The notes: generated by a model not told the origin, from the sequence alone. A stretch of DNA of 64,000 bases from Dyadobacter sp. MSC1_007 (GCF_023667495.1 NZ_JAMOZL010000003.1:1-64000), one strand, 5' to 3'; numbered from the stretch's first letter, positions 18,060 through 27,691 are shown. Program-made: numbers and translations.

Positions 18060-19076
18060 ATGAAGACACAGACCACTTTCAAGAGCCTCTTACTTATTGC
18101 ATTGCAACTTTTCGGGATTTCGGCAGTGCTCGCTCAATCGTCCATAGAACCCGTAGGCAATCGGAGCGAAGAAATTTTCAGCCATATAAAGCAGATCAAA
18201 GCCGGCATGCTGGACGTGGGCTATGTGGAGGCCGGACCCATTGACGGCCAGACTGTCCTGCTCATTCATGGCTGGCCTTATGATATTTATAGTTATAAAG
18301 AAGTCTCTGAACAATTAGTTGCAAAGGGTTTTCGGGTATTGGTCCCATACCTGCGGGGTTACGGAAGTACGACATTTCTTTCCCAGGAAACATCCCGGAA
18401 CGGCCAGCAATCAGCTTTTGCCTTAGATATGATCGCATTTATGGATGCTCTAAATGTTAAAAGTGCCATTGTTGGTGGTTTCGACTGGGGAGCGCGTACT
18501 GCGGATATCATGGCTGCATTGTGGCCGGAAAGGGTGAAAGGGCTTGTCTCGGTGAGCGGCTATCTGATCGGGAGCCAGGAAGGTAATCGGGCGCCATTGA
18601 AGCCGAAAGCAGAGCAATCATGGTGGTATCAATATTATTTCGCCACTGAGCGCGGCGCGGCGGGTTATGAAGCCAATACCTACGAGTTCAATAAGCTCAT
18701 CTGGCAGACTGCTTCGCCGACCTGGAAATTTGATAAGTATACATATGACCGTTCCGCAGGTTCCTTCAAGAATCAGGATCACATTAAAATAGTCATAGAT
18801 AACTATCGCTGGCGGCTGGGGCTTTCGAAAGGGGAGGCAAAATACGATGAACTGGAAGCCAAACTGGCAAAATTTCCGGTGATCACTGTGCCAACCGTCA
18901 CTCTGGAAGGGGATGCCAATGGCGCACCACATCCTGAGCCCAGCGCTTACGCGGCCCGTTTCAAAGGCAAATATGCACATCATACCATCAAGGGCATTGG
19001 CCACAATTTGCCTCAGGAAGCCCCGGAAGCATTTGCCGACGCAATTCTGGAAGTGGCTGGGTGGATCAATAAATAA
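18060..19076 (+). CDS. Secreted alpha/beta hydrolase, epoxide-hydrolase-like
   Basis: This 338-aa protein has a signal peptide (LLLIALQLFGISAVLAQ). It shows the HGxP oxyanion motif HGWP (residues 70-73) and an aspartate nucleophile, Asp142, in GGFDWGA. The Asp in place of Ser is typical of epoxide hydrolases and haloalkane dehalogenases. The general base is probably His in GIGHNLPQEAPEAF near the C terminus. It is predicted to open epoxides or remove halides in the periplasm; the substrate is unknown. A remnant-rich stretch precedes it and a serine hydrolase gene follows on the same strand, 180 bp on. Confidence 0.85.
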   Translation: MKTQTTFKSLLLIALQLFGISAVLAQSSIEPVGNRSEEIFSHIKQIKAGMLDVGYVEAGPIDGQTVLLIHGWPYDIYSYKEVSEQLVAKGFRVLVPYLRGYGSTTFLSQETSRNGQQSAFALDMIAFMDALNVKSAIVGGFDWGARTADIMAALWPERVKGLVSVSGYLIGSQEGNRAPLKPKAEQSWWYQYYFATERGAAGYEANTYEFNKLIWQTASPTWKFDKYTYDRSAGSFKNQDHIKIVIDNYRWRLGLSKGEAKYDELEAKLAKFPVITVPTVTLEGDANGAPHPEPSAYAARFKGKYAHHTIKGIGHNLPQEAPEAFADAILEVAGWINK

Positions 19077-19220
19077 TTTCAAAACAACGGCGAGCGCACC
19101 CTCAAAGGAAAAAGTGACGGGCTCACCCCTTTCTTGGAGGCTAAAATCCGTAAAAGCAGCATTTACATTTCGTTAACTTTCTTTTACAGCTCATTAACAG
19201 ACGACAGGCTAGAAACTTTT

Positions 19221-19228
19221 TAGCTTTG
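19221..19228 (+). promoter_or_regulatory. Bacteroidota -7 box (TAGCTTTG)
   Basis: TAGCTTTG matches TAnnTTTG and lies 27 bp before the ATG at 19256, giving the serine hydrolase its own promoter. Confidence 0.6.
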
Positions 19229-19255
19229 TGGAAATCCATTCCCAACAGACCATCC

Positions 19256-20995
19256 ATGAAAAACCAACGTCTCTTTCTGATTCTTTCCTTTCTATTAGTT
19301 GTATTTCACGTCCAGGCTGATGATCTCGACGATTTTATCCGGAGCCAAATGCAAAAGCGCGGTATTCCCGGTTTGTCCCTGGCTATCATTCAGGATGGAA
19401 AAATCTTGAAGGCTCAGTCATATGGATTTATTGATAAGGATGGAAAGGTGCCTGTCACGACGAACACCTTGTTCCAGGCGGGCTCGGTTAGTAAATCGGT
19501 TGCGGCTATGGGTGCTTTGTATCTTGTTGAGCATAATAAACTGGCTCTGGATGAGAATGTTAACGTAAAACTTAAAAGTTGGAAAGTCCCTGATAATGAA
19601 TTTACAAATGACAAAAAAGTTACATTGCGCGGGATACTCAGTCATACTACCGGTCTTACAGTGCATGGATTCCCGGGATACGCAGTGGGCGGGAAGGTCC
19701 CTTCGGTAGTCCAGATTCTGGATGGGGCAGCCCCGGCCAACACACCACCGGTTCGTGTCGACTTTGTTCCGGGCTCCCGTTGGAGGTATTCAGGTGGCGG
19801 TTATACCGTCATGCAACAACTGATGGTGGATGTGACCGGCGCTGATTTTCCGGAATTCATGAAAAGTCATGTGCTTTCGCCACTTGGTATGAAAAATAGT
19901 ACCTACCAACAACCTTTACCTCCGGAACTGGCAAAATTGACGGCAACCGGTTACTACAACAATCGAAGTTTAGTGGAAGGCCGCTGGCACATCTATCCTG
20001 AGATGGCAGCAGCGGGATTGTGGACGACTCCGTCCGATCTGGCCCGATTCGCGATTAGTATTCAGAATGCTTATGCTGGAAAATCAGGAAGTGTATTATC
20101 CCAATCCATGACCCGTCAAATGTTGACAGATCAGAAAAACAGGGATGGACTTGGTGTTTTTTTGCAGGGTGACAGCACTACGCTCCGATTCGGTCACAAT
20201 GGGCGCGACGAGGGTTTTGATGCGTTACTTACCGCTAGTGTGGACAAAGGACAAGGCATTGTGATCATGATCAATGCGAATGATAACTCGCATATGATGG
20301 GCAGGATTGTTGATTTTATCGCTGACTATTACCATTGGAATGGATTTCCTGTAAAGACTAAACCGGCTGCGGTGGATGTTGATTCCAAAACTTTAACGGC
20401 TTTCGAAGGTCGGTATGAGTTATTTAATAATCGGATGATCACTTTTGAAGCTGAGAATCAGCGACTTTTTACCATAGAAGATGGTTTTGTTGATGAAGAA
20501 TTTGTGCCCGTCGCTACTAATAAATTTACATCCACTGACCGTAATGTTTCTGTGACTTTCAATTCCGACGCCAATGGAAATGTGACTGGCTTCCGGCTTG
20601 AAGACAATGATCAACACTATGAGCGAAAAGTACCACGTATCGGGCCGCTTGCCGATGCCCATAAAACCAATACCGATCCTGATCCGTCACGCACACCTAA
20701 AATCATGGCGGCTTTGCAGGCTATGGTAAAAGGGGGTAAAATATTGGAAGAAGCGTCAGGCCTCACTTTGGGAGCTAAACGCGATTTTGCAGGAGGAATG
20801 CCAGAGCCTCAAACTTTAAAATCATTAACATTTATTCATTCAGAAAACGTCGCAGGCCGGGGAATTAAGCGCCATGAAAGCGACGTAAGCGAAATAGTAA
20901 CTTACCAATTGAAGTCCAATCAGCCGGACACCTATATACTCGTCCATCTGACCTCCGACGGCTTGGTTACGGATTGCGATCTCGTTGCAAAATAA
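19256..20995 (+). CDS. Serine hydrolase, class C beta-lactamase fold
   Basis: This 579-aa secreted protein (MKNQRLFLILSFLLVVFHVQ) has SVSK (Ser77-Lys80) as the nucleophile/base pair, YSGG (Tyr178) in place of YxN, and FGHNG for the KTG-like third motif. The catalytic domain ends near residue 370; a ~200-aa C-terminal extension with beta strands follows, as in D-aminopeptidase/esterase-type members. It probably hydrolyses peptides or esters in the periplasm; resistance to beta-lactams is not implied. An in-frame start at 19226 lies at the promoter and is rejected. Confidence 0.9.
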   Translation: MKNQRLFLILSFLLVVFHVQADDLDDFIRSQMQKRGIPGLSLAIIQDGKILKAQSYGFIDKDGKVPVTTNTLFQAGSVSKSVAAMGALYLVEHNKLALDENVNVKLKSWKVPDNEFTNDKKVTLRGILSHTTGLTVHGFPGYAVGGKVPSVVQILDGAAPANTPPVRVDFVPGSRWRYSGGGYTVMQQLMVDVTGADFPEFMKSHVLSPLGMKNSTYQQPLPPELAKLTATGYYNNRSLVEGRWHIYPEMAAAGLWTTPSDLARFAISIQNAYAGKSGSVLSQSMTRQMLTDQKNRDGLGVFLQGDSTTLRFGHNGRDEGFDALLTASVDKGQGIVIMINANDNSHMMGRIVDFIADYYHWNGFPVKTKPAAVDVDSKTLTAFEGRYELFNNRMITFEAENQRLFTIEDGFVDEEFVPVATNKFTSTDRNVSVTFNSDANGNVTGFRLEDNDQHYERKVPRIGPLADAHKTNTDPDPSRTPKIMAALQAMVKGGKILEEASGLTLGAKRDFAGGMPEPQTLKSLTFIHSENVAGRGIKRHESDVSEIVTYQLKSNQPDTYILVHLTSDGLVTDCDLVAK

Positions 20996-21068
20996 TAGCT
21001 ATTTGAAGCGAAACTTCATGGGTTCCGTATTTATTGCAAATAACTGTCTTGATCTAATCATTTTGGGT

Positions 21069-21692
21069 TTAAAAATTAAACCCAAAATGCAATCCCGGCT
21101 GCCCGAAGAAGAACCTTGACCATCTATCGTCAATCTGTTTAAACGAATCAGGCATTTTTGATTGATAGGGACGATGAGTTATTGCTATTGAAGGCTGTAT
21201 AAAAAACCTATCCTTGAAAAGTTTAACATGATAACCAATGGAATAAGTGTTAAAGATTTGAAAGCCATTGTCAATCTTATTTCCGTTATCATTTACAAAA
21301 GTTTGCCAGGCAGGCATGACGTCAACTTGTCCAAAAAGTCCTTTCCATAAAAACCTGTAATAAGCAATTGAAAACCCATATTCGCGAATATAACCTGGAA
21401 ATCCTTCTCCTTCCGATTCATATGATTTTCCAAAAGGAATGCCAATTGGCCAGCCATATTTCCAGGTTTTTAGTTCAAGCGAAATTACATCCTTTCCTGT
21501 AATGCGATAACCTAAGTTGAGATAGACCATCTTAGGCGAATTGTTGTCAGGGATTAAATTAGCCAGCATAAATAAAGTGCTGCCTACAAAAAACTTTTTA
21601 TAAGTACTGTCTTGTTTGGCATATTGGGCTTTAACTTGTAGCGTGCCTGCTATCATTAAGGTCAAGGAGAGCCATAAAATTTTCTTTTGCAT
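21069..21692 (-). CDS. Outer-membrane beta-barrel-like protein
   Basis: The start at 21692 (MQKKILWLSLTLMIAGTLQV, then KAQ) gives a clean signal peptide; the frame is open up to 21719. The 207-aa product has alternating strands with aromatic girdles and ends in LHFGFNF, a C-terminal Phe typical of barrels. Family unknown. The Crp/Fnr gene lies upstream on the same strand. Confidence 0.7.
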   Translation of the reverse strand: MQKKILWLSLTLMIAGTLQVKAQYAKQDSTYKKFFVGSTLFMLANLIPDNNSPKMVYLNLGYRITGKDVISLELKTWKYGWPIGIPFGKSYESEGEGFPGYIREYGFSIAYYRFLWKGLFGQVDVMPAWQTFVNDNGNKIDNGFQIFNTYSIGYHVKLFKDRFFIQPSIAITHRPYQSKMPDSFKQIDDRWSRFFFGQPGLHFGFNF

Positions 21693-21770
21693 ATCTTTTC
21701 TTGTTAAATGATATCGCAAAACTAGATGGCAGCTGGCTTAAAAACGTTCACTTAAGTTAAGAAATGACCC

Positions 21771-22352
21771 TTAAACTTTGTTTTTCTCCAAAATCCTTGC
21801 ACGTAACCTGCTTAATGACTGTGGTTTTATCCCAAGATAACTTGCTAACTGGTGTTGCGGAGCACGTTGAATCAGATCTGGCCTTTTTTGTAACAGATTC
21901 AAATATCGTTGCTCGGGGGAAGAAGTCTTAAACTCATCAAAATTAACCTGTTGTTTGGCCAACAATTCTTCTGCCAATATTCTGCAAAGGGTTTCAAACT
22001 TGGGAAACTTGCTGAACATTTCAGCCTCCATATCAGGATTTGAAATTATCAGAATTGTATCTTCCACACAAGATATGTAATATTCAGAAGGAGCCTTATT
22101 GATAACACAATTTGGTGTCAAGGCTTCCATTTCTGTGTAGAAAGCAGTTGTTTTTTCTTCTCCTCCTATTACGTAATATGTCCGAATACAACCTTTAAGA
22201 ACAAAGAATCCATCATTAGACTTTTGTCCTGCTTTGAGTAAAGTCGTGCCTTTTTTAAAAGAACGGAATGTATCTAAAGAAATGATAGCGTTCTTTTCAT
22301 CATCTGTCAGAGAAATGTATTTTGATATAAAGTCAAATAGTAAATCTTGCAT
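21771..22352 (-). CDS. Crp/Fnr family transcriptional regulator
   Basis: This 193-aa protein has an N-terminal cyclic-nucleotide-binding-type jelly roll (about residues 25-115, FKKGTTLLKAGQKSNDGFFV, then LKGCIRTYYVIGGEEKTTAF) and a C-terminal winged helix (HQLASYLGIKPQSLSRLRAR). The phosphate-binding cassette of true CRP is not evident, as in most Bacteroidota members of this group, so the effector is unknown. It sits directly upstream of the barrel gene, a likely target. Confidence 0.88.
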   Translation of the reverse strand: MQDLLFDFISKYISLTDDEKNAIISLDTFRSFKKGTTLLKAGQKSNDGFFVLKGCIRTYYVIGGEEKTTAFYTEMEALTPNCVINKAPSEYYISCVEDTILIISNPDMEAEMFSKFPKFETLCRILAEELLAKQQVNFDEFKTSSPEQRYLNLLQKRPDLIQRAPQHQLASYLGIKPQSLSRLRARILEKNKV

Positions 22353-22549
22353 TGTTTTATGTTGTTACTGACGTCTGTTACATTGGCACTGACTTTTGGG
22401 TCTTTGCGTGCGAGAAAATCGAGGCGGAGCGGCGCAAAACAGTTTGGTGTTATGAGGGCAGGTCTTGCCGGCTGTGTTGCACTCAACAAGTTACAATATT
22501 TTCAGACAGCGTTGTACTAACAATGTGGCTCTTGTCTGAAGTAACGCAT

Positions 22550-22606
22550 GTCCTTTGCTTGCACAATGGCGGGGTTCACGGCCGCGACAATGCGGCACAG
22601 GCCCAC
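22550..22606 (+). pseudogene. Fragment of an esterase gene like that at 31939
   Basis: Fifty-six bases match 32783-32838 at roughly 85 percent and encode LCLHNGGVHGRDNAAQ, the same motif as LCLHHGGVHGRDNAAQ in the intact membrane-esterase gene. Nothing further of that gene is present, so this is a scar of a lost paralogue or a partial duplication. Confidence 0.65.
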
Positions 22607-22641
22607 ATGACACGAGGCTGCGCTAAAACGGACTGTTCTGC

Positions 22642-25600
22642 TCAATTTTTGAAAACCCGGAACGATCGCTCCTGCTTTTGCTCTTCGACTGTCAGGATGT
22701 AAATTCCGGATGGCCATTGACTGGCTTCAACGTCGAGTGCTTTTGTCGTAATGCTTTTCTTCTGCAAGAGTGCGCCCGAAGTCGTGTAAATGCGGATAGT
22801 CCTTTTCGCCGCATGTTGAAAATCCAGTTTGATAACATCACTGAACGGGTTTGGCGATAACGTTACTTCGAAAGCCGGCAAAGGGTTTTCGGAAGCAAGG
22901 ATTTCTTCGAATCGCAGTATCGCCGGCTCTTCTACAATACCGGCGCCACACACATTCCACACACCCAGGAGGCTGTAAACTGCCCCGCCGGTATTCTGGA
23001 CGATCATCGTATCCAGGGCGTTGCTGGTTTCCCTCGTAGGAAACGCGGTGGTTATTCCTACGGAGTAGCGCCAGGGCGAATCGCCCTCGAATTCCAAAGG
23101 CAGCCGCACGAACAAATTGCTGTGGAATGGAATGGAGCTCGCTCCGAACCGGGCTTTGGCGCGTTGGCGGAGAAAAAGCGGTTCCGCATAAGTGCTGGCG
23201 GATGTGCCAGGGTCGGATGCCAGCACCCTGAGCCGGTAACCGCGACCGCGTGGCAGGTCGCCGGGTATCACTGCGGTGAGCGGCGTTGCGTTGCCAATGG
23301 TGGTAATGTTCCGGAAATTCTGTCCGTTTACATCGGAGACCTGCACTGTGAACCGGTTGGTAGCCGAAAAAATGCCGCTGCTGCGATACTCGACACGGAT
23401 GGTATCCATGCTGCAGAACGCCGAAGAACCAGGCGACCACCAGTTTGCTACGCTTATACTGCGCTCCGAACGGGGCTGGACGGTGACCACTGCCGAGCCC
23501 GAGAATGTCCCGGCCCCGCACTGATTTGTAATGGAGGCAAGCTCATAAGTTGTGGTTTTCGACGGATTTACCCGGATATAACCCTCGGGAGCGATGAAAG
23601 AACCTTTGCTGCCATCAGACAATACATATTCGATAGGCTCATAAAAATCCATATTGTTGATACGGACGCCCAGACCGGCTGTGTCGCCTGCGACAACGGT
23701 CATGTCCCCGAAAAGCGTAGCATCTACAACCGTGTGAATGTACATGCCTAGCTGCTGCTTCAGACCGTATTTGGGAACATTGACGATGATATTATAATCT
23801 CCCGCTGCAATGCCTTTTGGAATATTAAAAGCCCTCCGTCCGGATGCAACTTTGGTTGAATCGAGCAGATATTTCCGTTTCGTCGATTGATTTTCCAGTT
23901 CAAAACGGATAAAGGAATCGGACAAATCGTAATCGCCGGTCAGATTGTAGATAATGTCCAGGGATTTTCCCCCGGCACAAACGGTGCCTACAACCACCAT
24001 AGACATGGTCAGTGCAGGTTTAGGACTCACCACAACGGCTTGTGACGGCGGCCCGAAACCGCATGCATTGCTTACCGATTTAATTTGAAAGGTTGTCCTG
24101 CCGGAAGGCGAATGAGAAAACTCTTCGGGCGTCTGATACTTGCCTTGTTTTTCGTTGTATTGATTCACTGTCGTGATCGGGAACGAACCGCTGTAATCGA
24201 TGCGGAACAAAAGTTCCTTACTACCATCGAGTATGATCGGATTTTCGTTAGGATGATTAGGGAAGGTTAGCGAGGCGGTCGGCAACTGCCAGATTAGCAC
24301 AGGCACCTCGTTGGATACCGGCCCCTGTTGCGAGCTGATCCGTGATATGTATTTCCCAGGCCCGAGGGTTGCCGGGATAACACCGGTTATCCGGTTGTTG
24401 TCGCTGCCGGTAGATATTGTTTGATAGGCACTCTCATTTTCTCGCCTTACCTGCCAGGAATAAACGGCGCCGCTGGCGTCGCCATCCTGAATTACGAACG
24501 GCACACTCACATTTGCTCCCGGGCAAAGCGTCACATCGGTAAATGTTTCAGTCATGACGATCCGGTAAGGGATAACTGTCATCGATTTGCTGACATTCAC
24601 TTCCTGCCGCCCACAGGCCGTCGTAACCGACTTGATGGTAAAAATATTCTCACCCACTTTCGGCCTGATTTTGAAGGGTGACATTCCCCCCTTTAAGCCT
24701 GTGAGCGTGTAGTTCTGGCGCCCGTCGGAATACACCAGCGTATCTATCGATCCGCCTTTGGAATTGAAATGGATATAAAAATCCCCGTTCGACGTAAAGT
24801 CCGGCTGATTAGTGGCCCGGTTTACGAAATTGACAGACATATCGAAAAGCGGGTAACTAAGCGATGGAAAGAACTCTGAGCTGATCACTTCCGGTAGTGT
24901 TGACGCAACCCGGAGACCAAAATTTTCAGTGCCGCCACCCGAAGTTCCTCGGGTATCATCTCCCGGAATTTTTAACTTAATCCTGCCGCCACGGGTTACC
25001 GTCGCGATCGTTTCGTAGTTACAGCAATTGTCACCCTTCACGATCTGGATCCGAAAAACATTTCCTTCTCCAAAGGTTCCTGCTGTTTGGATGTCTAGTT
25101 CAAGGTTGTCGCGATGGCACCCGCTGAATGCAATGGGCAACACGGAAATAAATGGCTTCGTACTCGTTGGGTTTTTGACTGTGAGTTTGGCTTTGGGAAG
25201 GTCAGTCGTTGCAAAGCAGGCATTACGGACGGATTTTATACCAAAATCCATGGTTTGCTTAACGAACAGCGCTTCATAGAAAAGGGCTTCTGCCGGGCGA
25301 GGGGATAATTGGATACCCGAACTCGTCACGACGTCGTACGGCCCTCCACCCGACATCTCCATGTAAATCCGGGTGTTGGTGGGCATATCGTATACAAACT
25401 CGTTTACATCGGTGGGATAAGTAAGTTGTGGTTTGGATTGAATGGAAATGTTGCTCACATCCAGCGAGCGCACCGCCGGCGCACTACTCACAAGTCGGAA
25501 TTTGAACGTGGCACGCACGCGAGGATATTCAGTAGTGTAATTGGCAAAAACAGGGATTTTGAAGGAAACATAATCGCCGTCCCTGGTAACCGGGACCGTT

Positions 25601-26964
25601 TTTACTTCGCCATTCTCGTGCCTGATCTCCATTGAAAGTGTGCTGGATGCCGGTATGGGCACATTGGAGACGAAATGCAAGCGGGCGGTTTGTTGTTCGC
25701 AAAACGGTTTCGCCGGGTCCAGATCGTCGAGTATCATGCCGGGAAGCACCGTAACCGTGGCCGACGGGGCCGGTGACGGCGTGTAGACTCCGCAACCGGA
25801 ACTCACCGACCTGATCGAATAGATGGTGGTTTGAGCAGGCTTCTTGTAAAGCGGGTTGCTTTCATCGAACTCGGTACTGGCTCCATTGAAGTAATCCCGG
25901 CCATCACTCAGTTTCACCCGATAATTCCCGGCACCACCATTTTGCAATTCCAGCAATGTAGCTTCTCCAAATGCAACGGTGTAAGCCGCTTTTCCAAATG
26001 AGATTTGCGGCGGCATCTGCACTTGCAAAAATACTTTTCCACGTCCGCCAACGATTTTAGAATCCGGCGTGATCACGCGGATATTCAGCGGGGTGTTGAA
26101 TTCGGGCACGAAGCCCGACGGCATAGTGACTTCGAGGGTGTTTTCGGATGTTCGCTTTGCCGACAACTCCATTGTACGGCCACCTGGCTTGTCTTCTCCG
26201 GTATATATAGCTTCTTTCAACCGGACTTTCCAGCCGACGGCACCGGCAGGTAATGCACCGTCGCCGGAAAAATGGACAGATATATTGTTGCCTGGACAAA
26301 CCGTCGATGGTGAAACCGACGTCGTAACGAGAGAAACCGCATTTACGACGGCCCGTGCCACGCCGCTGGTTTGCATTGCTCCGCAATAATTTTCTGCTCG
26401 GGCAACCGTAAAGTTGGTCGTCCGCTCCACCATTTTCGAATCGTTTTGCTCCGGCATTCCGGGGCCTAAACTTGCGTAAACACGAATGCGGCTGCTATCG
26501 TTTAATACACCAAACCCATCCGACGAACTGATGGTCCGTATCTGAAAGCGGTGATCTTCATATTTATTAAGAGTATCGGACAGGAGGGAGGAAATCATGA
26601 CGACTCCCTTGCCATGCACATGGAAATCGTTCTGCCAGTTGCTCGTTATAGCTGGGGCGGTGGCGGCAATCCGCAACCAAAGCTGCGGGTGTGAGGTGAG
26701 TGCAGAATCGGAAAACGATACTTCGATAGCCCCGTTTTTGAGCGTAGCCGCATATTGCGTATAGCTTCCGGATTCTGCACTGGTTTTGACCTGCACCCAG
26801 AATTGATTGCCGGCCTGAAACGACCCTGTGAGGCTTACGGGAATGCGATGTGCTGTTCGCAGACATGCGGGCTTTAATTCGGAAATGGTAATCGACGCGT
26901 TTTGAGCAAAAACCCTAGAAAGGGCCAGTAGAGCAATGAAAAAGCAAGTAAAATATCTGATCAT
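22642..26964 (-). CDS. Giant Ig-like repeat T9SS-sorted protein
   Basis: This 1440-aa secreted protein has a signal MIRYFTCFFIALLALSRVFA. The body is a chain of beta-sandwich modules alternating two types: one with LC-PG-x-V-PF (VTLCPGANVSVPF-like, binding of strand A cysteine) and one ending SVSNACGFG or SVTTACGRQ. A C-terminal sorting domain runs from VTLSPNPFSDVIKLDFQHAA to SFRVFKN. It is probably exported by T9SS and presented at the cell surface; the module type is similar to that of the 1392-aa protein at 41865. No enzymatic domain is seen. Confidence 0.85.
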   Translation of the reverse strand: MIRYFTCFFIALLALSRVFAQNASITISELKPACLRTAHRIPVSLTGSFQAGNQFWVQVKTSAESGSYTQYAATLKNGAIEVSFSDSALTSHPQLWLRIAATAPAITSNWQNDFHVHGKGVVMISSLLSDTLNKYEDHRFQIRTISSSDGFGVLNDSSRIRVYASLGPGMPEQNDSKMVERTTNFTVARAENYCGAMQTSGVARAVVNAVSLVTTSVSPSTVCPGNNISVHFSGDGALPAGAVGWKVRLKEAIYTGEDKPGGRTMELSAKRTSENTLEVTMPSGFVPEFNTPLNIRVITPDSKIVGGRGKVFLQVQMPPQISFGKAAYTVAFGEATLLELQNGGAGNYRVKLSDGRDYFNGASTEFDESNPLYKKPAQTTIYSIRSVSSGCGVYTPSPAPSATVTVLPGMILDDLDPAKPFCEQQTARLHFVSNVPIPASSTLSMEIRHENGEVKTVPVTRDGDYVSFKIPVFANYTTEYPRVRATFKFRLVSSAPAVRSLDVSNISIQSKPQLTYPTDVNEFVYDMPTNTRIYMEMSGGGPYDVVTSSGIQLSPRPAEALFYEALFVKQTMDFGIKSVRNACFATTDLPKAKLTVKNPTSTKPFISVLPIAFSGCHRDNLELDIQTAGTFGEGNVFRIQIVKGDNCCNYETIATVTRGGRIKLKIPGDDTRGTSGGGTENFGLRVASTLPEVISSEFFPSLSYPLFDMSVNFVNRATNQPDFTSNGDFYIHFNSKGGSIDTLVYSDGRQNYTLTGLKGGMSPFKIRPKVGENIFTIKSVTTACGRQEVNVSKSMTVIPYRIVMTETFTDVTLCPGANVSVPFVIQDGDASGAVYSWQVRRENESAYQTISTGSDNNRITGVIPATLGPGKYISRISSQQGPVSNEVPVLIWQLPTASLTFPNHPNENPIILDGSKELLFRIDYSGSFPITTVNQYNEKQGKYQTPEEFSHSPSGRTTFQIKSVSNACGFGPPSQAVVVSPKPALTMSMVVVGTVCAGGKSLDIIYNLTGDYDLSDSFIRFELENQSTKRKYLLDSTKVASGRRAFNIPKGIAAGDYNIIVNVPKYGLKQQLGMYIHTVVDATLFGDMTVVAGDTAGLGVRINNMDFYEPIEYVLSDGSKGSFIAPEGYIRVNPSKTTTYELASITNQCGAGTFSGSAVVTVQPRSERSISVANWWSPGSSAFCSMDTIRVEYRSSGIFSATNRFTVQVSDVNGQNFRNITTIGNATPLTAVIPGDLPRGRGYRLRVLASDPGTSASTYAEPLFLRQRAKARFGASSIPFHSNLFVRLPLEFEGDSPWRYSVGITTAFPTRETSNALDTMIVQNTGGAVYSLLGVWNVCGAGIVEEPAILRFEEILASENPLPAFEVTLSPNPFSDVIKLDFQHAAKRTIRIYTTSGALLQKKSITTKALDVEASQWPSGIYILTVEEQKQERSFRVFKN

Positions 26965-27024
26965 AACTGATTAAGAGGAACGGCGGTGTCGATTGTATCC
27001 GCTAGATACACAAAAGTACACAAA

Positions 27025-27085
27025 GGATCCATTCTTCTGGCATTACAGAATCGTCGTGCCTTTCATACGTTCTAAACATTTCCAG
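27025..27085 (-). pseudogene. Tyrosine recombinase fragment of cassette copy A
   Basis: The minus-strand text aligns with the integrase at 39486-39821; the in-register translation LEMFRTYERH corresponds to LDVFEAYEGR. The similarity then continues into the promoter and leader of the adjacent cassette, so the junction between recombinase fragment and cassette is the same in both copies. Confidence 0.6.
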
Positions 27086-27181
27086 TGCGGTCGGGAGAAG
27101 GGGTATACGGGTAGGCATATCTCGTTGACATCCACTGCAACATCGGTTCTTTCCATTCCTCCCCGATCAAAAATATTCTCC

Positions 27182-27189
27182 TATATTTG
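27182..27189 (+). promoter_or_regulatory. -7 box (TATATTTG) of cassette copy A
   Basis: TATATTTG fits TAnnTTTG. The same box sits at 39906-39913 in copy B. Transcription starting 5-7 bases downstream would place the leader's first helix strand at the very 5' end of the RNA. A -33 TTG is not evident. Confidence 0.65.
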
Positions 27190-27193
27190 CCCC

Positions 27194-27326
27194 GCAAACT
27201 TTAATAAATTTTCTATGAAACTATTTTCAAATGTCAGACCAAAATGGTCCTGGAGAGGCATACGGGTGCAAGTCCCGAGACCTGACCGATGTAGTTTCAT
27301 TCGTTAAAGTTTGCGGTGACCTCTCC
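27194..27326 (+). ncRNA. Structured leader RNA, cassette copy A (unknown class)
   Basis: Helices visible by eye: P1 GCAAACTTTAA 27194-27204 with TTAAAGTTTGC 27304-27314; P2 ATGAAACTA 27215-27223 with TAGTTTCAT 27292-27300; P3 GTCAG 27233-27237 with CTGAC 27282-27286; P3b GACC/GGTC 27237-27249 around AAAAT; P4 CGGG/CCCG 27263-27277 with loop TGCAAGT. GGAGAGG 27252-27258 can also pair with CCTCTCC 27320-27326, crossing P1-P3, so it is a pseudoknot or an alternative fold. P1, P2 and P3 differ from copy B by compensating changes, while the core (27250-27282) is nearly identical. A 30-codon frame overlaps it, but its conserved part is also fixed at third codon positions, favouring RNA over peptide function. 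Confidence 0.65.
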
Positions 27327-27353
27327 TTTTTTCTCACTCTTTTTCATGGTCAT

Positions 27354-27645
27354 ATGCAAACTTTAACGAATGAAGAAGGAATCGGCTTGAATGAACATTC
27401 AGCTAACACCACGAGTGATGCCCGTCACGCATCAAATGTCGGCATACCGCTGACGGATTCACAAGCCGAGTTTTGGTATTTGGTAGAATGTCAGGGCAGT
27501 AGGGAGCTGGCGCATTCGCTCAAAATGGTCCATGATTTTTCAGCTTTATCATTCGGATGTTCCGTTTGACAAAGCTGAAAAATCAGCTCTTTTTGATCTG
27601 AAAGTGCTTTGGGAAGGACTCGAACAAATGGGTCAGAAAGCCTAG
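27354..27645 (+). pseudogene. Small cassette ORF, copy A, frameshifted
   Basis: ATG at 27354 begins MQTLTNEEGIGLNEHSANTT and follows the intact homologue at 40079 closely (SQAEFWYLVECQGSRELAHS, then LKMVHD). An extra base around 27537-27545 (CATGATTTTTCAG against CATGATTTGGCG) shifts the frame, which stops at 27569. The homologous 3' part runs on to TAG at 27645. Function unknown. Confidence 0.75.
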
Positions 27646-27653
27646 GGAGTTGG

Positions 27654-27678
27654 GGACTGTTGGTGACAGTCCTTTTTT
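27654..27678 (+). terminator. Terminator of cassette copy A
   Basis: GGACTGT-TGGTG-ACAGTCC followed by six T, identical in stem and loop to 3078 and 40375. Confidence 0.85.
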
Positions 27679-27691
27679 GTTTTACATAGCA

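Noticed and set aside
27250..27290. Group II intron fragment, since GGTGxAAGTCC occurs in their 5' regions
   Set aside because: No 5' GTGCG end, no domain V, no reverse transcriptase nearby, and the pairing partners differ.
27252..27326. tRNA-like molecule bounded by GGAGAGG/CCTCTCC, 75 nt long
   Set aside because: The only T-loop-like hairpin lies at the 5' side, and no anticodon arm can be drawn.
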